From Vitreoscilla massiliensis (lineage in GTDB: Bacteria; Pseudomonadota; Gammaproteobacteria; Burkholderiales; Neisseriaceae), in assembly GCF_001457815.1 (NCBI RefSeq), contig NZ_LN898219.1:165877-229876 (forward strand): 64,000 nt of DNA, read 5' to 3'. Positions within the stretch are counted from its first letter, which is position 1, and the number at the start of each line of letters is the position of its first letter. A program made the position numbers and the translations under genes. The notes beneath the pieces are model-generated. The model did not search any database. It saw only the letters and a program-made list of their open reading frames with translations, and was not told where the DNA came from. Below, piece after piece: positions 43,874 through 52,339 of the stretch.

Positions 43874-45709
43874 CTACGTAGGGATAAAGCCCATACGACC
43901 TTGTTCATTTCCGGTGAACAGTTCGACCTTAACCCCGTCAAGCGTCCCGTCGTCTGGAAGCTGGTTGCTATTCTCGATAATGATGACTTGCGCATCGATA
44001 AAGGACGATTTCACGCTCTCCCAAAAGTGCTTCTTGACGTCGTGTGGGAACGCTAAATCACCGGCGTCTGGCTCCTCGTAAACGAGCAGTGGGGAGTCGA
44101 TTAGGATGAAGTTCGGGAACGGACGCTCGTTCGCGATGCAGAGGCGAAGGAGAGCGAGGTTGAAAGCCGCTCGCGTGATTGCTCGTATACCCTTGCCGTG
44201 GCTTTTACGGGCGTGACCGGAGATTACGACATCTTGGTCGCTCTCGCTGAACGAAACATGGTCGAGGCCGGGAAAGTGCCACTCCCTTAAGAGTACCTCG
44301 ACCTCTCTGCAGAATAGATCTGCTTGCGCTGTGCTCACAGCTGCGCCTGCCATATCGCTCTTCTGCTTCTTTTTCGGCTTGTTGACATTTTCCAGCAGCT
44401 CTTCGAGCTCCTGAATCCGTTCAAGATATTCAATCATCTTGCGGCATGTCTCCGCGTGAACACGAAATTCATCAACCTTCTTGGAAGCGACATCGACATG
44501 CTGTTCCATCAGATCTTTTAGCTCCGACGCGATCACATCTAACTCGGTCCGGCGAGTATCTCGATCTACTTGAAGCTGTTCGACCTTGGCGGCGTTGGTG
44601 GCTCGCGTTGTCTGAAGATCCATAAACAGCTGCATGGTCTTGGTAGCCTCCGCCTTGCACGCCAGAGACACATCTGCCGGTGTGGGATTCGCCTTCGGGT
44701 GCTCGTGATGTTGGTACTCGGCGAGCGCGCCGCACATTGGGCACCGCTCTTCCTTGAGCTGATCGAGCCAAGCACCAGCCTCAGCAATTGCTTCTAGCCG
44801 TCGCAGGTCTGATTTATATTGCTGTCCCAGCAAATCAAACCGTGTCTGTAACTCCGACAGGACTGCGAGCTTGGACTCGACCGCTTTCAACGCCGTCCAT
44901 GCGGTGTTGCGCTTCGTTTGGAGCGGTACTACACTTGTCTGTGCTGCGTTTCGTTCGTCGAGAGCAGTTTGAATCGAAGCTTCGATTCGGGTCAGGCGGT
45001 CGCGCTCCTCAACGAGCGTTCTCGACTCGCCAAGTTCGGTGAGTCGGGCACGTGTTGCTTTCAGCAGGTCGTCGAGTAACTCGACCTTGCCCGTCTGACG
45101 TCCCTTTGCAATTTTCAAATCTTCCTTTGCGATGATAGATGAGTCATCAGTGCCCGTAAGCAAGAGACGGAACACACTGCCCTCAACTGTTTTCGACGTG
45201 TACTGTCCACTAAGTGTCGGAGAGTTCTCTTGGATGATTGTTTCTTCATCGATGATCACGAGTCGAGCAATATCTCGGAAACTTAGTGGGCGTGTTTTGC
45301 CCTGTTCGTTTGTGCGAACCTTCTTCATCCCCAGTCCCGACAGATCCAGAAGGAACTGTGAGATGGTGTCCTTTTTGTCCGGTTGGTGTTTTGCCGCCAG
45401 TACACGATCTGGTTGTCCATTGGTCTTACAGAGCACGTTGCCGCCATGAAGACTTCTCTCCAGTGTGTAGATGCGTCTGTCGCTGTTGGCCTCGATGTCG
45501 ATGACAACGGAGCTATAGCCATTCGCTTGAGGGATATCCTTCGGTGTGTCGCGACCACCAAGCGCGTAGTCTAGGCAATGCGCGATGAAGCTCTTACCAG
45601 AATCTGAGGGACCAGCGATAACGTTTAGACCGCGCTCAAACGTAACCTCAGCGGGTACCTTTCCCTGTCCAATGAGCGAGAGACGCCGAAGGGTAAAGCC
45701 AAATTTCAT
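43874..45709 (-). CDS. ABC-3C system ATPase (DUF3732, Rad50/SMC-like)
   Basis: 611 residues from the ATG at 45709, which overlaps the middle-component stop as ATGA and has GAGGAAG upstream. Walker A GPSDSGKS at residues 33-40; long coiled-coil arms with a zinc-hook-like CPMCG near residue 323; C-terminal Walker B FILIDSPLLVYEE. This is the SMC-type ATPase expected to sense or bind nucleic acid and to switch on the effector. Higher GC than the island around it, suggesting separate acquisition. Confidence 0.88.
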   Translation of the reverse strand: MKFGFTLRRLSLIGQGKVPAEVTFERGLNVIAGPSDSGKSFIAHCLDYALGGRDTPKDIPQANGYSSVVIDIEANSDRRIYTLERSLHGGNVLCKTNGQPDRVLAAKHQPDKKDTISQFLLDLSGLGMKKVRTNEQGKTRPLSFRDIARLVIIDEETIIQENSPTLSGQYTSKTVEGSVFRLLLTGTDDSSIIAKEDLKIAKGRQTGKVELLDDLLKATRARLTELGESRTLVEERDRLTRIEASIQTALDERNAAQTSVVPLQTKRNTAWTALKAVESKLAVLSELQTRFDLLGQQYKSDLRRLEAIAEAGAWLDQLKEERCPMCGALAEYQHHEHPKANPTPADVSLACKAEATKTMQLFMDLQTTRATNAAKVEQLQVDRDTRRTELDVIASELKDLMEQHVDVASKKVDEFRVHAETCRKMIEYLERIQELEELLENVNKPKKKQKSDMAGAAVSTAQADLFCREVEVLLREWHFPGLDHVSFSESDQDVVISGHARKSHGKGIRAITRAAFNLALLRLCIANERPFPNFILIDSPLLVYEEPDAGDLAFPHDVKKHFWESVKSSFIDAQVIIIENSNQLPDDGTLDGVKVELFTGNEQGRMGFIPT

Positions 45710-46212
45710 GGCGCTTCCTCGGTCCAAAGAATGGACTCCATCGAGAGTTCGGCACCCCACGTACCGATGCGCTCACGAACCATCGTGTCGAGAGCCATGT
45801 CGCTGAGGGCATCGAAGCTCTCAACAACCCAGTCGGCGCGCTCCCGGAGGCCGGTCAAGTACTCGGTGCTAAGTGTGTTGAGGAAATCAGCAGACTTATC
45901 AGTCGCCGCAAAGAAGATACCTCCATCCTTGTAGACTCGCTCAATGAGGCCACGGCTCTCGTAGAGTGTGAGACCATCTTGAATCACGCCGCGCCGAACA
46001 AGAATTTCACTGCCACGATGTGGGGTTTTTGGGTGCATCCCCTCTGGACCGCCGATGTCGTCGGAATGCACGAGGAAATAATCGAAGATGACCAACCGCT
46101 GCAGTGCATATGCAGTGGGGAAGGCGGTGCTCAGCAAACAGAGAGCACGAAGGCCAATCTCGACTGGTCCGTTGAATGGCGAAATTAAATGGAGAGGTAT
46201 ATTAGTTGTCAC
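45706..46212 (-). CDS. ABC-3C system middle component
   Basis: 168 residues from a GTG at 46212 that overlaps the nuclease stop as GTGA; an ATG at 46254 would overlap by 46 bases. SPFNGPVEIGLRALCLLS, LQRLVIFDYFLVHSDDIGGP and LHP-like MHPKTPHRGSEILVRRG fit the winged-helix middle-component families of ABC three-component systems, thought to bridge effector and ATPase. The exact subtype cannot be fixed here. Confidence 0.82.
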   Translation of the reverse strand: MTTNIPLHLISPFNGPVEIGLRALCLLSTAFPTAYALQRLVIFDYFLVHSDDIGGPEGMHPKTPHRGSEILVRRGVIQDGLTLYESRGLIERVYKDGGIFFAATDKSADFLNTLSTEYLTGLRERADWVVESFDALSDMALDTMVRERIGTWGAELSMESILWTEEAP

Positions 46213-47300
46213 TTGACCCACCGAAACTTTCCGTCGTTCGCGAGCTGGTGGCATATACCGCCCCGGTCACGTGTGTGAATGCGAGTGGTGAGTGAGTTGC
46301 TCGTGAGCTGTAGGGCTCGAGCCGTCTTCACCACTGCGAGAACGCGACGATAGCCATCATTGTATTCACCGCGCACGTCGTCCTTGATGCCAGAGTGAAC
46401 CTCGTCTTGTAATTTCTCAAACTCGCCTGGGGGCAGTGTATCGCGCGAGAAGGCACGCAGTCCTTCTGCGCTGTAGAACTCCACTCGGGCATCATGGAAG
46501 TGCTCACGGAGTTCTCCGTGAGCCGCGAGCCCTGCATCGAGATCCTTCAAGTCTTGTTTGAGGTATTGCGCATACGCACACCGAAGTTCACTGACGAAAA
46601 CTGCCTCGTTGTCGGCGGGAAGATTAGGCGGAGTCACTGGGTTTGGGCGCAGGGGAAGTCCTCCCCCAAACCGTGCCACGTGCCAGCGTGTCTTGGTATG
46701 TCCTTCGATGATGTGAAGAACAGGCGTCGCCTGGAAGATCGAAAAGTCTAGGCCCTCGATGTGAGCAATCATCGCTGAATCGCATTCGACTTTCTCGGTG
46801 GTGGTGATGCCCTCTCGGCAGTGAGTGTTCCAGTGCTTCAGTAGCTCGCTCTTGAGGTCTTTCGGCTTCCTCAGAAGATTCGATAGCTTCGTACCAGCGC
46901 CCTTCGGAGCGATGAAGTAATAACGGCGCGGGTATTCGTAGTCGCCACGCTTCGTGTAATACGCGAGTTTACCTAACTCGACCCATATGTCGCTGGGTGT
47001 CAGTGAATTACTATAGTGCTTGCACTGGTAGTTGTCCCACATACCATTCCCATCCTTCACTATCGCAATGATGTCACGGCCCATGTCACCAGCCCCACCG
47101 CAGCGTTCGACTAATTCGTACTCGTCGCGCAGCGAGTCTACCCACTCTTGGATAAATTGCTCCCATTGTGTATCACTGAACAGTTTGATGCGGTCCTCGG
47201 GATGGATTGATGGTCCCGACGTTACGACATCCACAGTTAATCCTACTGACGGTGCTGAGGGCAGGGGGATCGGAATGGACGACGGAACATGTTTTGTCAT
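46209..47300 (-). CDS. ABC-3C system effector with PD-(D/E)XK nuclease domain
   Basis: 363 residues. N-terminal restriction-endonuclease fold (about residues 40-150): WEQFIQEWVD, GDMGRDIIAIV with Asp72 and Asp76, and YQCKHY with Gln92 and Lys94 forming D...Q-x-K. The C-terminal half (about 230-350), with a conserved ELREHFHDARVEFYSAEGLR, is the ABC-3C-specific domain that should contact the middle component. Predicted DNA-cleaving toxin released on phage sensing; activity not proven. Confidence 0.84.
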   Translation of the reverse strand: MTKHVPSSIPIPLPSAPSVGLTVDVVTSGPSIHPEDRIKLFSDTQWEQFIQEWVDSLRDEYELVERCGGAGDMGRDIIAIVKDGNGMWDNYQCKHYSNSLTPSDIWVELGKLAYYTKRGDYEYPRRYYFIAPKGAGTKLSNLLRKPKDLKSELLKHWNTHCREGITTTEKVECDSAMIAHIEGLDFSIFQATPVLHIIEGHTKTRWHVARFGGGLPLRPNPVTPPNLPADNEAVFVSELRCAYAQYLKQDLKDLDAGLAAHGELREHFHDARVEFYSAEGLRAFSRDTLPPGEFEKLQDEVHSGIKDDVRGEYNDGYRRVLAVVKTARALQLTSNSLTTRIHTRDRGGICHQLANDGKFRWVK

Positions 47301-47380
47301 TATGAATATTAGGGATGTGAGTTTTGAGAGGCCTAACTTTAGTTTTAATGTAGTGAGCCCAAGTTAAGTCATTTTTACAT

Positions 47381-47630
47381 ATGCAATATGCTTATATTTC
47401 AAGCCTTCAGTCTATATTTGATTGCTTGAAGCTGTCAAGGGTAACTGACCGCCTGCAGCTGAACCAAGACCTGGCCGCAGCCAATGCTTTTCAGAGGCGC
47501 TTCTTCGCGGGTGAAACAGGGCTAGACGATTTCCGCACGCTGGCCGATCTGTTGCCGATTTCGCCAAACTTCGACATACCCATCAGTGACTAGGTCGCGA
47601 TGCCCTTAGAAGGAGAGACGTACTATGAAT
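47381..47630 (+). pseudogene. Gene remnant with an in-frame stop
   Basis: From 47381 a frame runs to TAG at 47591, then continues VAMPLEGETYYE to TGA at about 47628. The part LNQDLAAANAFQRRFFAGET, followed by GLDDFRTLADLLP, has the look of real coding sequence and is GC-richer than its flanks. I do not recognise the family. Cut on its right by the IS5-like element. Confidence 0.45.
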
Positions 47631-47654
47631 GACGTAAAGGTGATTGATCGATTT

Positions 47655-48427
47655 TTAGGGCCTGTTAACACCACGTCGAAGTGCATCAGAAATTAATGCA
47701 AAAGTGATAAAGCCCACAAACATCGAATCCAATTTTTCAAATCGGCTAAAAATGCGCTTGAAGCCTTTGAGTCTTCTAAATAAACGCTCAACTTCATTGC
47801 GGTGTTTATAAAGCTCTCGGTCATATGACCAAGGATGGACACGGTTGCGTTTGGGCGGAACCATAGGATTAAAACCCAAATCCACGGCGAATTGCCGGGT
47901 TTCATTACCCTCATAAGCCCGATCCATCAGTACATGAGCACCTCGAAAGCAAGATGGCAAACCTTTCAACAAGGTCTGACCTTGCTGTGCATCATGTACT
48001 TGACCCTCTGATAGCTTAAAATCAATCGCTATTCGGGCTTACAGCAACCAAATGAATTTTGGTGCTCCATCCATCCTTAGAGCGACCGATAGCTTGCCTG
48101 CCATTTTTTTCGAGCACCACATCCATCAGGATGGACTTTAATGATGGTTGAGTCGACCGACAATACGTTGATTTCTAAATTTAAAATCTGTTGCCTTTGC
48201 AATTCCATAAAAACATTGCTCAATACGCCTGCTTTGTTCCAACGCATCATGCGGGTATAGACGGTATGCCAATTGCCAAATTCCTTTGGCAAGCCACGCC
48301 ATTTGCAGCCGTGCTCAGCGACATATAACAGAGCATTGAGCAATTGTAAATTATCGATGCTGACGTTGCCTCTTTGCACGGGAAAGGCATGTTTGATGGT
48401 GTCAAATTGTTCGGATGTGATTTGCAT
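47655..48427 (-). pseudogene. IS5-family transposase, frameshifted twice
   Basis: The first frame (48427-48077) encodes QITSEQFDTIKHAFPVQRGN to VDSTIIKVHPDGCGARKK. At A7 (48110-48104) the natural continuation NGRQAIGRSKDGWSTKIHLVAV is in the +1 frame, and near 48030 a second +1 step leads to AIDFKLSEGQVHDAQQGQ and the DRAYEGNETR / RNEVERLFRRLKGFKRI catalytic end. Two single-base insertions best explain this; a programmed shift at A7 is possible but would not fix the second. Confidence 0.8.
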
Positions 48428-48471
48428 ATGGTTATGATAAAGAAATTATCGCTTGTAGTGTTAACAAGCCC
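47658..48471 (-). mobile_element. IS5-family insertion sequence (~814 bp)
   Basis: Inverted ends GGGCCTGTTAACACCACG (left) and, read inward, GGGCTTGTTAACACTACA (right). TA flanks each side, compatible with a 2-base or TNA-type target duplication. Carries one broken transposase gene. Confidence 0.85.
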
Positions 48472-48583
48472 TAGTTATTAAAATAACAAATTCAACTTAT
48501 TATTAATATTTTCAACTTTTTAGGATGTTCATGTTAATAGGTTTATACGCAACTATTAAGGTTGGTACACATGGATATATGAC

Positions 48584-48925
48584 ATGGATAAAAGTGATAT
48601 AAAACAGAAGTTAGGTAGATCTATAGCAAAAGTCCGTAACACCAAAAGCCTTACTCAAGAATATGTGGCTGAAAGGCTGGGTATAGGCAATGAGGCTTTA
48701 TCAAGAATTGAACGTGGTATTGTTGAGCCTTCAGTGACTCGTATATTTGAATTAGCACAAATACTGGAATGTAATGTTCAAGAGCTGTTAGGTGAGGCCA
48801 CGCCGATTCTGAATGATCGTATTTTGGATTTGGCGCAGCAAATGGAAACTTTAGATATTCAAGAACAAGGTTTTGTCCATCAGCAAAGTTTGCAGTTGAT
48901 TGCGCAATTACAGCGTTACAAATAG
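48584..48925 (+). CDS. XRE-family transcriptional regulator
   Basis: 113 residues. Helix-turn-helix LTQEYVAERLGIGNEALSRI, then ERGIVEPSVTRIFELAQIL, residues about 22-60; C-terminal helical tail (LDLAQQMETLDIQEQGF). Stands alone on the plus strand, head-to-tail against the minus-strand module that ends at 49044, sharing the terminator at 49005. May control island genes; no operator identified. Confidence 0.85.
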   Translation: MDKSDIKQKLGRSIAKVRNTKSLTQEYVAERLGIGNEALSRIERGIVEPSVTRIFELAQILECNVQELLGEATPILNDRILDLAQQMETLDIQEQGFVHQQSLQLIAQLQRYK

Positions 48926-49004
48926 TAGTTATAGCTTATTGTGGTGTTGGAGGGAATTGGCTCATTCAAAAAAAATTTCTATTAGATCTAAATTCCACTG
49001 AAAA

Positions 49005-49037
49005 TAAAAAAAGCCATCCCAACACGGGTGGCTTTTT
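49005..49037. terminator. Bidirectional terminator
   Basis: AAAAAAGCCA-T-CCC / GGGTGGCTTTTTT hairpin with CAACA-type loop, A-run and T-run on the two sides; between convergent genes. Confidence 0.85.
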
Positions 49038-49043
49038 TGTTTG

Positions 49044-49478
49044 TTATCCATACATGGTTTCATGTACTGACCACAGTTCATCCTGATACCAAGCCAAGCC
49101 CCACAAGTAGGCTTGGGGATTGTGATAGTGGTACACACAGTTCAAGTCTGGCCAATGCTTTGACAAGGCCTGATACACCTTGACGGGCGGTGACCACAGC
49201 GTCGTAAAGTGCCATTGCAACGCCGTTTCAGATTCTACTATGTGATTGAGCATGCCATTGCTCTCGGTGCTCCAATGTTGGACCCGCCAACGTTTTAAGG
49301 CTTGTACAAATGCCTTATTGCGTTTTACAAGTTGCAGAGATAGAGGAGGCGGAAGCAAACCACCAAAATCCAATACAAGCAAGTTGGATGCGTTTCGTTG
49401 TAACAATGATTGCTTGGCGGCTTGGACTGTTTCAGTTTTACCTATTAACCATAAGGTATTATTGCAATGGTGTTTCAT
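49044..49478 (-). CDS. YubB-like (DUF1281) mobile-element protein
   Basis: 144 residues. N-terminal strand-helix CNNTLWLIGKTETVQAAKQS and LQWHFTTLWSPPVKVYQALS, with YHYHNPQAYLWGLAWYQDEL at the end, resemble the ferredoxin-like YubB/DUF1281 proteins of plasmids and integrative elements. Function unknown. ATGA overlap with the upstream gene. Family call is by resemblance only. Confidence 0.6.
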   Translation of the reverse strand: MKHHCNNTLWLIGKTETVQAAKQSLLQRNASNLLVLDFGGLLPPPLSLQLVKRNKAFVQALKRWRVQHWSTESNGMLNHIVESETALQWHFTTLWSPPVKVYQALSKHWPDLNCVYHYHNPQAYLWGLAWYQDELWSVHETMYG

Positions 49479-50362
49479 GGTGTAACCCCTACATCTTTGA
49501 CCTGTAATTTCTGCTTCAGACCACTGGTGGCTTGCACCGCAATGCCATCGGTTTCTTCAGCGATAGGATAAAACTCTTCTACCACTTCTAAGCCTTCATC
49601 TTCGGTATCCTCAAATTCACCATTGGCAAAGCCCAGCATAGCGGCATGGTCTAAGGCTTGCTGATCGAAACCGCTTTGCTGCCGTTGTAAGTTGGTCTCA
49701 GTGGCAATTGCAATGGCTTGTGCAAGACTGTGTTCAGGCCGTGTGGTGATGTCTACGTAGAAAATGGCCTGTCTAAAGGATTGCGTGGTGGATTTGCCGC
49801 GTATTCTCAGTGCCAATGGCAAACTGGCTAACTGGTTGTTGGAAACGGCACTGAAGTAATACAAGCGGCTGAGCAAGGTTCGGATACTGTTGTAGCCCGT
49901 GGTGCGAAACACAAACGTGCCCAGCTCATCCTCATCGCCTATCACTACATTCAAACGCCCATAGGCTTTGCAATAACCGGCTTGTCCATATTCACACACC
50001 ATCGGACTTGGGCATGGCAAGGTGGTCATGCCTTGGGCAGTCATGCGCTTACAGGTTTCGCCATTACCAACACAAACAGGCCGGCCTGTCTTGTGGTCGA
50101 ACATAGAGTAGTTGGCGCGAAAGTTCAGATCAGGATCATTGAACAATATGCGTATAGGAATGATGCGCAGTTTGTTACTGGCATCACCTTGGCGCAATTC
50201 TTCATCTAACGGGTGTTTGATCCACTGGCCTTTGCTTTGCACTTGGGTGGTGATGGTGAATTCATCATCTTTTTCAGGCAGACGTTTGCCGTTTTTCTCA
50301 ACGACTTTGCCGATGGAAATACGCCCCAATACGGGTGGGGTGATGGCTAGTCCTTTAATCAT
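49475..50362 (-). CDS. Conserved mobile-element metal-binding protein
   Basis: 295 residues from the ATG at 50362, with AAAGGAG seven bases upstream. Contains a Cys cluster: VGNGETCKR, LPCPSPMVCEYGQAGYCKAY, four cysteines that could hold zinc or iron-sulfur. Homologous proteins in plasmids and ICEs are usually labelled hydrolase or metal-binding protein and sit with YqaJ and DUF932 genes, suggesting a part in element recombination. No hydrolase motif seen. Confidence 0.7.
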   Translation of the reverse strand: MIKGLAITPPVLGRISIGKVVEKNGKRLPEKDDEFTITTQVQSKGQWIKHPLDEELRQGDASNKLRIIPIRILFNDPDLNFRANYSMFDHKTGRPVCVGNGETCKRMTAQGMTTLPCPSPMVCEYGQAGYCKAYGRLNVVIGDEDELGTFVFRTTGYNSIRTLLSRLYYFSAVSNNQLASLPLALRIRGKSTTQSFRQAIFYVDITTRPEHSLAQAIAIATETNLQRQQSGFDQQALDHAAMLGFANGEFEDTEDEGLEVVEEFYPIAEETDGIAVQATSGLKQKLQVKDVGVTP

Positions 50363-50398
50363 GGTAGTGCTCCTTTGATACGTTATGTGCAATGACAA

Positions 50399-50424
50399 AC
50401 AGCCCCACTGGAAAGTGGGGCTGT
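50399..50424. terminator. Hairpin between klcA and the metal-binding protein gene
   Basis: Perfect 11-bp stem ACAGCCCCACT / AGTGGGGCTGT, 4-base loop; on the minus strand followed by TTGTC only, so termination may be partial. Confidence 0.6.
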
Positions 50425-50500
50425 GCGGTTTGGGTATTTGGATAGAGTTTGCATGGCACTGACTACAGGCCACTGAAATAGAAGAGCTGATTGCATTGGG

Positions 50501-50974
50501 TCAATCAATCAACTTTAAGATAGTCGTGCTATGTGGGTGCTGCAAAGCAAACTCACGTAAGGCATGGAAGCCATTTACCACTTGGCTCAATGAATTGCTA
50601 TCGGCCTGTAAAGCGAATGAAAGATCCGATAAGGCAATCAAATTAATGATGATGGAAGCGGTTTCAGCATCAACTTCGGCGCTGCTGCCATTGGGACTGT
50701 TTACGGTGATATTGTCACTGTTATCCCATTCCATCATCAAGCCGCCATTGCTTAGGTGGTAAAACTCCCAGTAACCGCCGTCATAGTCCACGATGAAATG
50801 TTGGGCAAAGAAATAAATGCGGTTTTGGAACTGAATGTGAGCATTGCCCAAATATTGCGGCAAGAAGCCCATGCGTTGGTCAATGGAGCAATGAATTTTG
50901 TGGATGGGTATGGCTTCATCGTCTGGGATTGGAGTGTTCACATCAACTGGTGATGGTTTGTTTGAATTGGGCAT
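50501..50974 (-). CDS. klcA: Antirestriction protein, KlcA/ArdB family
   Basis: 157 residues. RMGFLPQYLGN, then YDGGYWEFYHLSNGGLMM and the C-terminal HALREFALQHPHS-TTILKLID reproduce the KlcA/ArdB pattern (FLP-x-YFG, Y-x-GG-x-W-x-FY-x-LSNGG). Members block type I restriction in vivo and help conjugative or phage DNA enter. The gene holds a DUS-like word (50601). It sits in an island that itself carries defence genes. Confidence 0.85.
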   Translation of the reverse strand: MPNSNKPSPVDVNTPIPDDEAIPIHKIHCSIDQRMGFLPQYLGNAHIQFQNRIYFFAQHFIVDYDGGYWEFYHLSNGGLMMEWDNSDNITVNSPNGSSAEVDAETASIIINLIALSDLSFALQADSNSLSQVVNGFHALREFALQHPHSTTILKLID

Positions 50975-51006
50975 GGTGTTTTCCTTTGGTTAAATCAGCA
51001 CACAAG

Positions 51007-51034
51007 CAAACAGCCACCGTTGGGTGGCTGTTTG
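51007..51034. terminator. Hairpin between the YqaJ gene and klcA
   Basis: 12-bp perfect stem CAAACAGCCACC / GGTGGCTGTTTG with GTTG loop; weak T-tract on the minus strand. Confidence 0.6.
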
Positions 51035-51176
51035 TGTATGTTGTGGTTGTAGGGGAAGATAAGGGTAGTGGTAGACTAAGCATCGCAGTGAGTTGAAAAA
51101 TACTGCCGTATTGGTGCATTTAAAACACAATAAATTGTGTTATTTTGGTTTGCTGGCACAAGATAATGTTGATTGA

Positions 51177-52241
51177 TTAAGCCAGTACCGTAAACCGTCT
51201 GCTGCCTGTACGGGTAGTGAAGTATTGCGCCACCAAGTCAGGATGTTCTTGACTTAAACGTTTGCTGTCCAAGACTTGAACATCGGCAGTTTTCTTCCAC
51301 GACACAGAACCATGGAGAAATTGAGCATGACTGTGATGCTCCATGGTTTGTTGAATACGCTGTTTAAGTTGACCTTCCTTGGCTTTGTATTCATCCAAAT
51401 GCGCACGCACTTTAACCAATTCCTCAAACACAGCATTCATATCGGCATCAAAGGTTAAATCCAGAATTTGGCCATTGTCTTGTTGGAACAAGGTTTGTAA
51501 GGCTTGAGCAGCTGAGTCACTGCCATCGGCGGGTGGTGGAATGTTGTTTTCCACATGCCACCAAAACTGTGCTTCCAACTCAATCAACTTGGCAATCAGC
51601 TCCTCATCCCGGTGCACTCGGTGGATTTGCAAATCTTGGCCCGCAATCAGTACTGCCACATCGACAGCCTGTTTCCCCGTTACCGCCAATTGGTGCATTA
51701 CCTGTATCAATACATACTCAGGCACACCTTCTTTCCAAGCTTTGGCACCGTAAGCACCTGCTGTTTTGCATTCCAGAATTTGCACATCGATTTGACCGAC
51801 TACCTCACGGTCTAGGTTGGCCAACATAAACGGATGTTCGGGATGTTGTAGAATGGCGTTGACGCGTCTGACTTTATTGCCTGTGCGTTTGCTGTAGTGG
51901 GTGGCAACGATGGGTTCCAATACCGTGCCCCAATAAGTGGGATGGGTATCGTCGTCTGGGTCGATGTCGTTGAAAGATTGTTCAGGCCGCGTCTTCTCTA
52001 TCCATAAGGCCAAACGAGATTGATAGGGATTCAAGCCCAATGCGGTAGCGGCGTCTGAGCTGCCCAAGCCTGAACGTCTGGCCTGTAACCATTCTTCATG
52101 GCTTAAACCTTTGGTTCTAAGTAAACGCAGTGCGGTTTTGGGTTTGGGTATAGAAGGTGTGTCACAGGCTGACTGCACTGCATTTGGTACGATATGTTCA
52201 GTAGAGGTAACAGCGTTTCCTATAGATATAGGTAAATTCAT
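51177..52241 (-). CDS. YqaJ-type viral recombinase/exonuclease
   Basis: 354 residues from the ATG at 52241 with AAAGGA upstream. WLQARRSGLGSSDAATALGL at about residues 52-71, GTVLEPIVATHYSKRTGNKV, LANLDREV and ILECKTAG carry the PD-(D/E)XK residues of lambda-exonuclease-like YqaJ proteins. Degrades one strand of double-stranded DNA ends for annealing; a Bet/RecT-like partner is not visible here and may lie elsewhere in the element. Confidence 0.9.
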   Translation of the reverse strand: MNLPISIGNAVTSTEHIVPNAVQSACDTPSIPKPKTALRLLRTKGLSHEEWLQARRSGLGSSDAATALGLNPYQSRLALWIEKTRPEQSFNDIDPDDDTHPTYWGTVLEPIVATHYSKRTGNKVRRVNAILQHPEHPFMLANLDREVVGQIDVQILECKTAGAYGAKAWKEGVPEYVLIQVMHQLAVTGKQAVDVAVLIAGQDLQIHRVHRDEELIAKLIELEAQFWWHVENNIPPPADGSDSAAQALQTLFQQDNGQILDLTFDADMNAVFEELVKVRAHLDEYKAKEGQLKQRIQQTMEHHSHAQFLHGSVSWKKTADVQVLDSKRLSQEHPDLVAQYFTTRTGSRRFTVLA

Positions 52242-52264
52242 GACATTCCTTTCAGACATAAAAA

Positions 52265-52292
52265 ATCCCCCGATGGCCGTAGCCATCAGGGG
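52265..52292 (-). terminator. Terminator after the DUF932 gene
   Basis: Minus strand CCCCTGATGGC / GCCATCGGGG hairpin followed by ATTTTTTATG; separates the DUF932 and YqaJ genes. Confidence 0.8.
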
Positions 52293-52339
52293 AACAAGTC
52301 ATTCAAAATAAGGGAATAATGCAATACTACAAATAAGGA

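Noticed and set aside
48077..48427. Programmed -1 frameshift in the IS5 transposase
   Set aside because: The frame that restores family motifs is +1, and a second +1 step is needed, so mutations explain it better.
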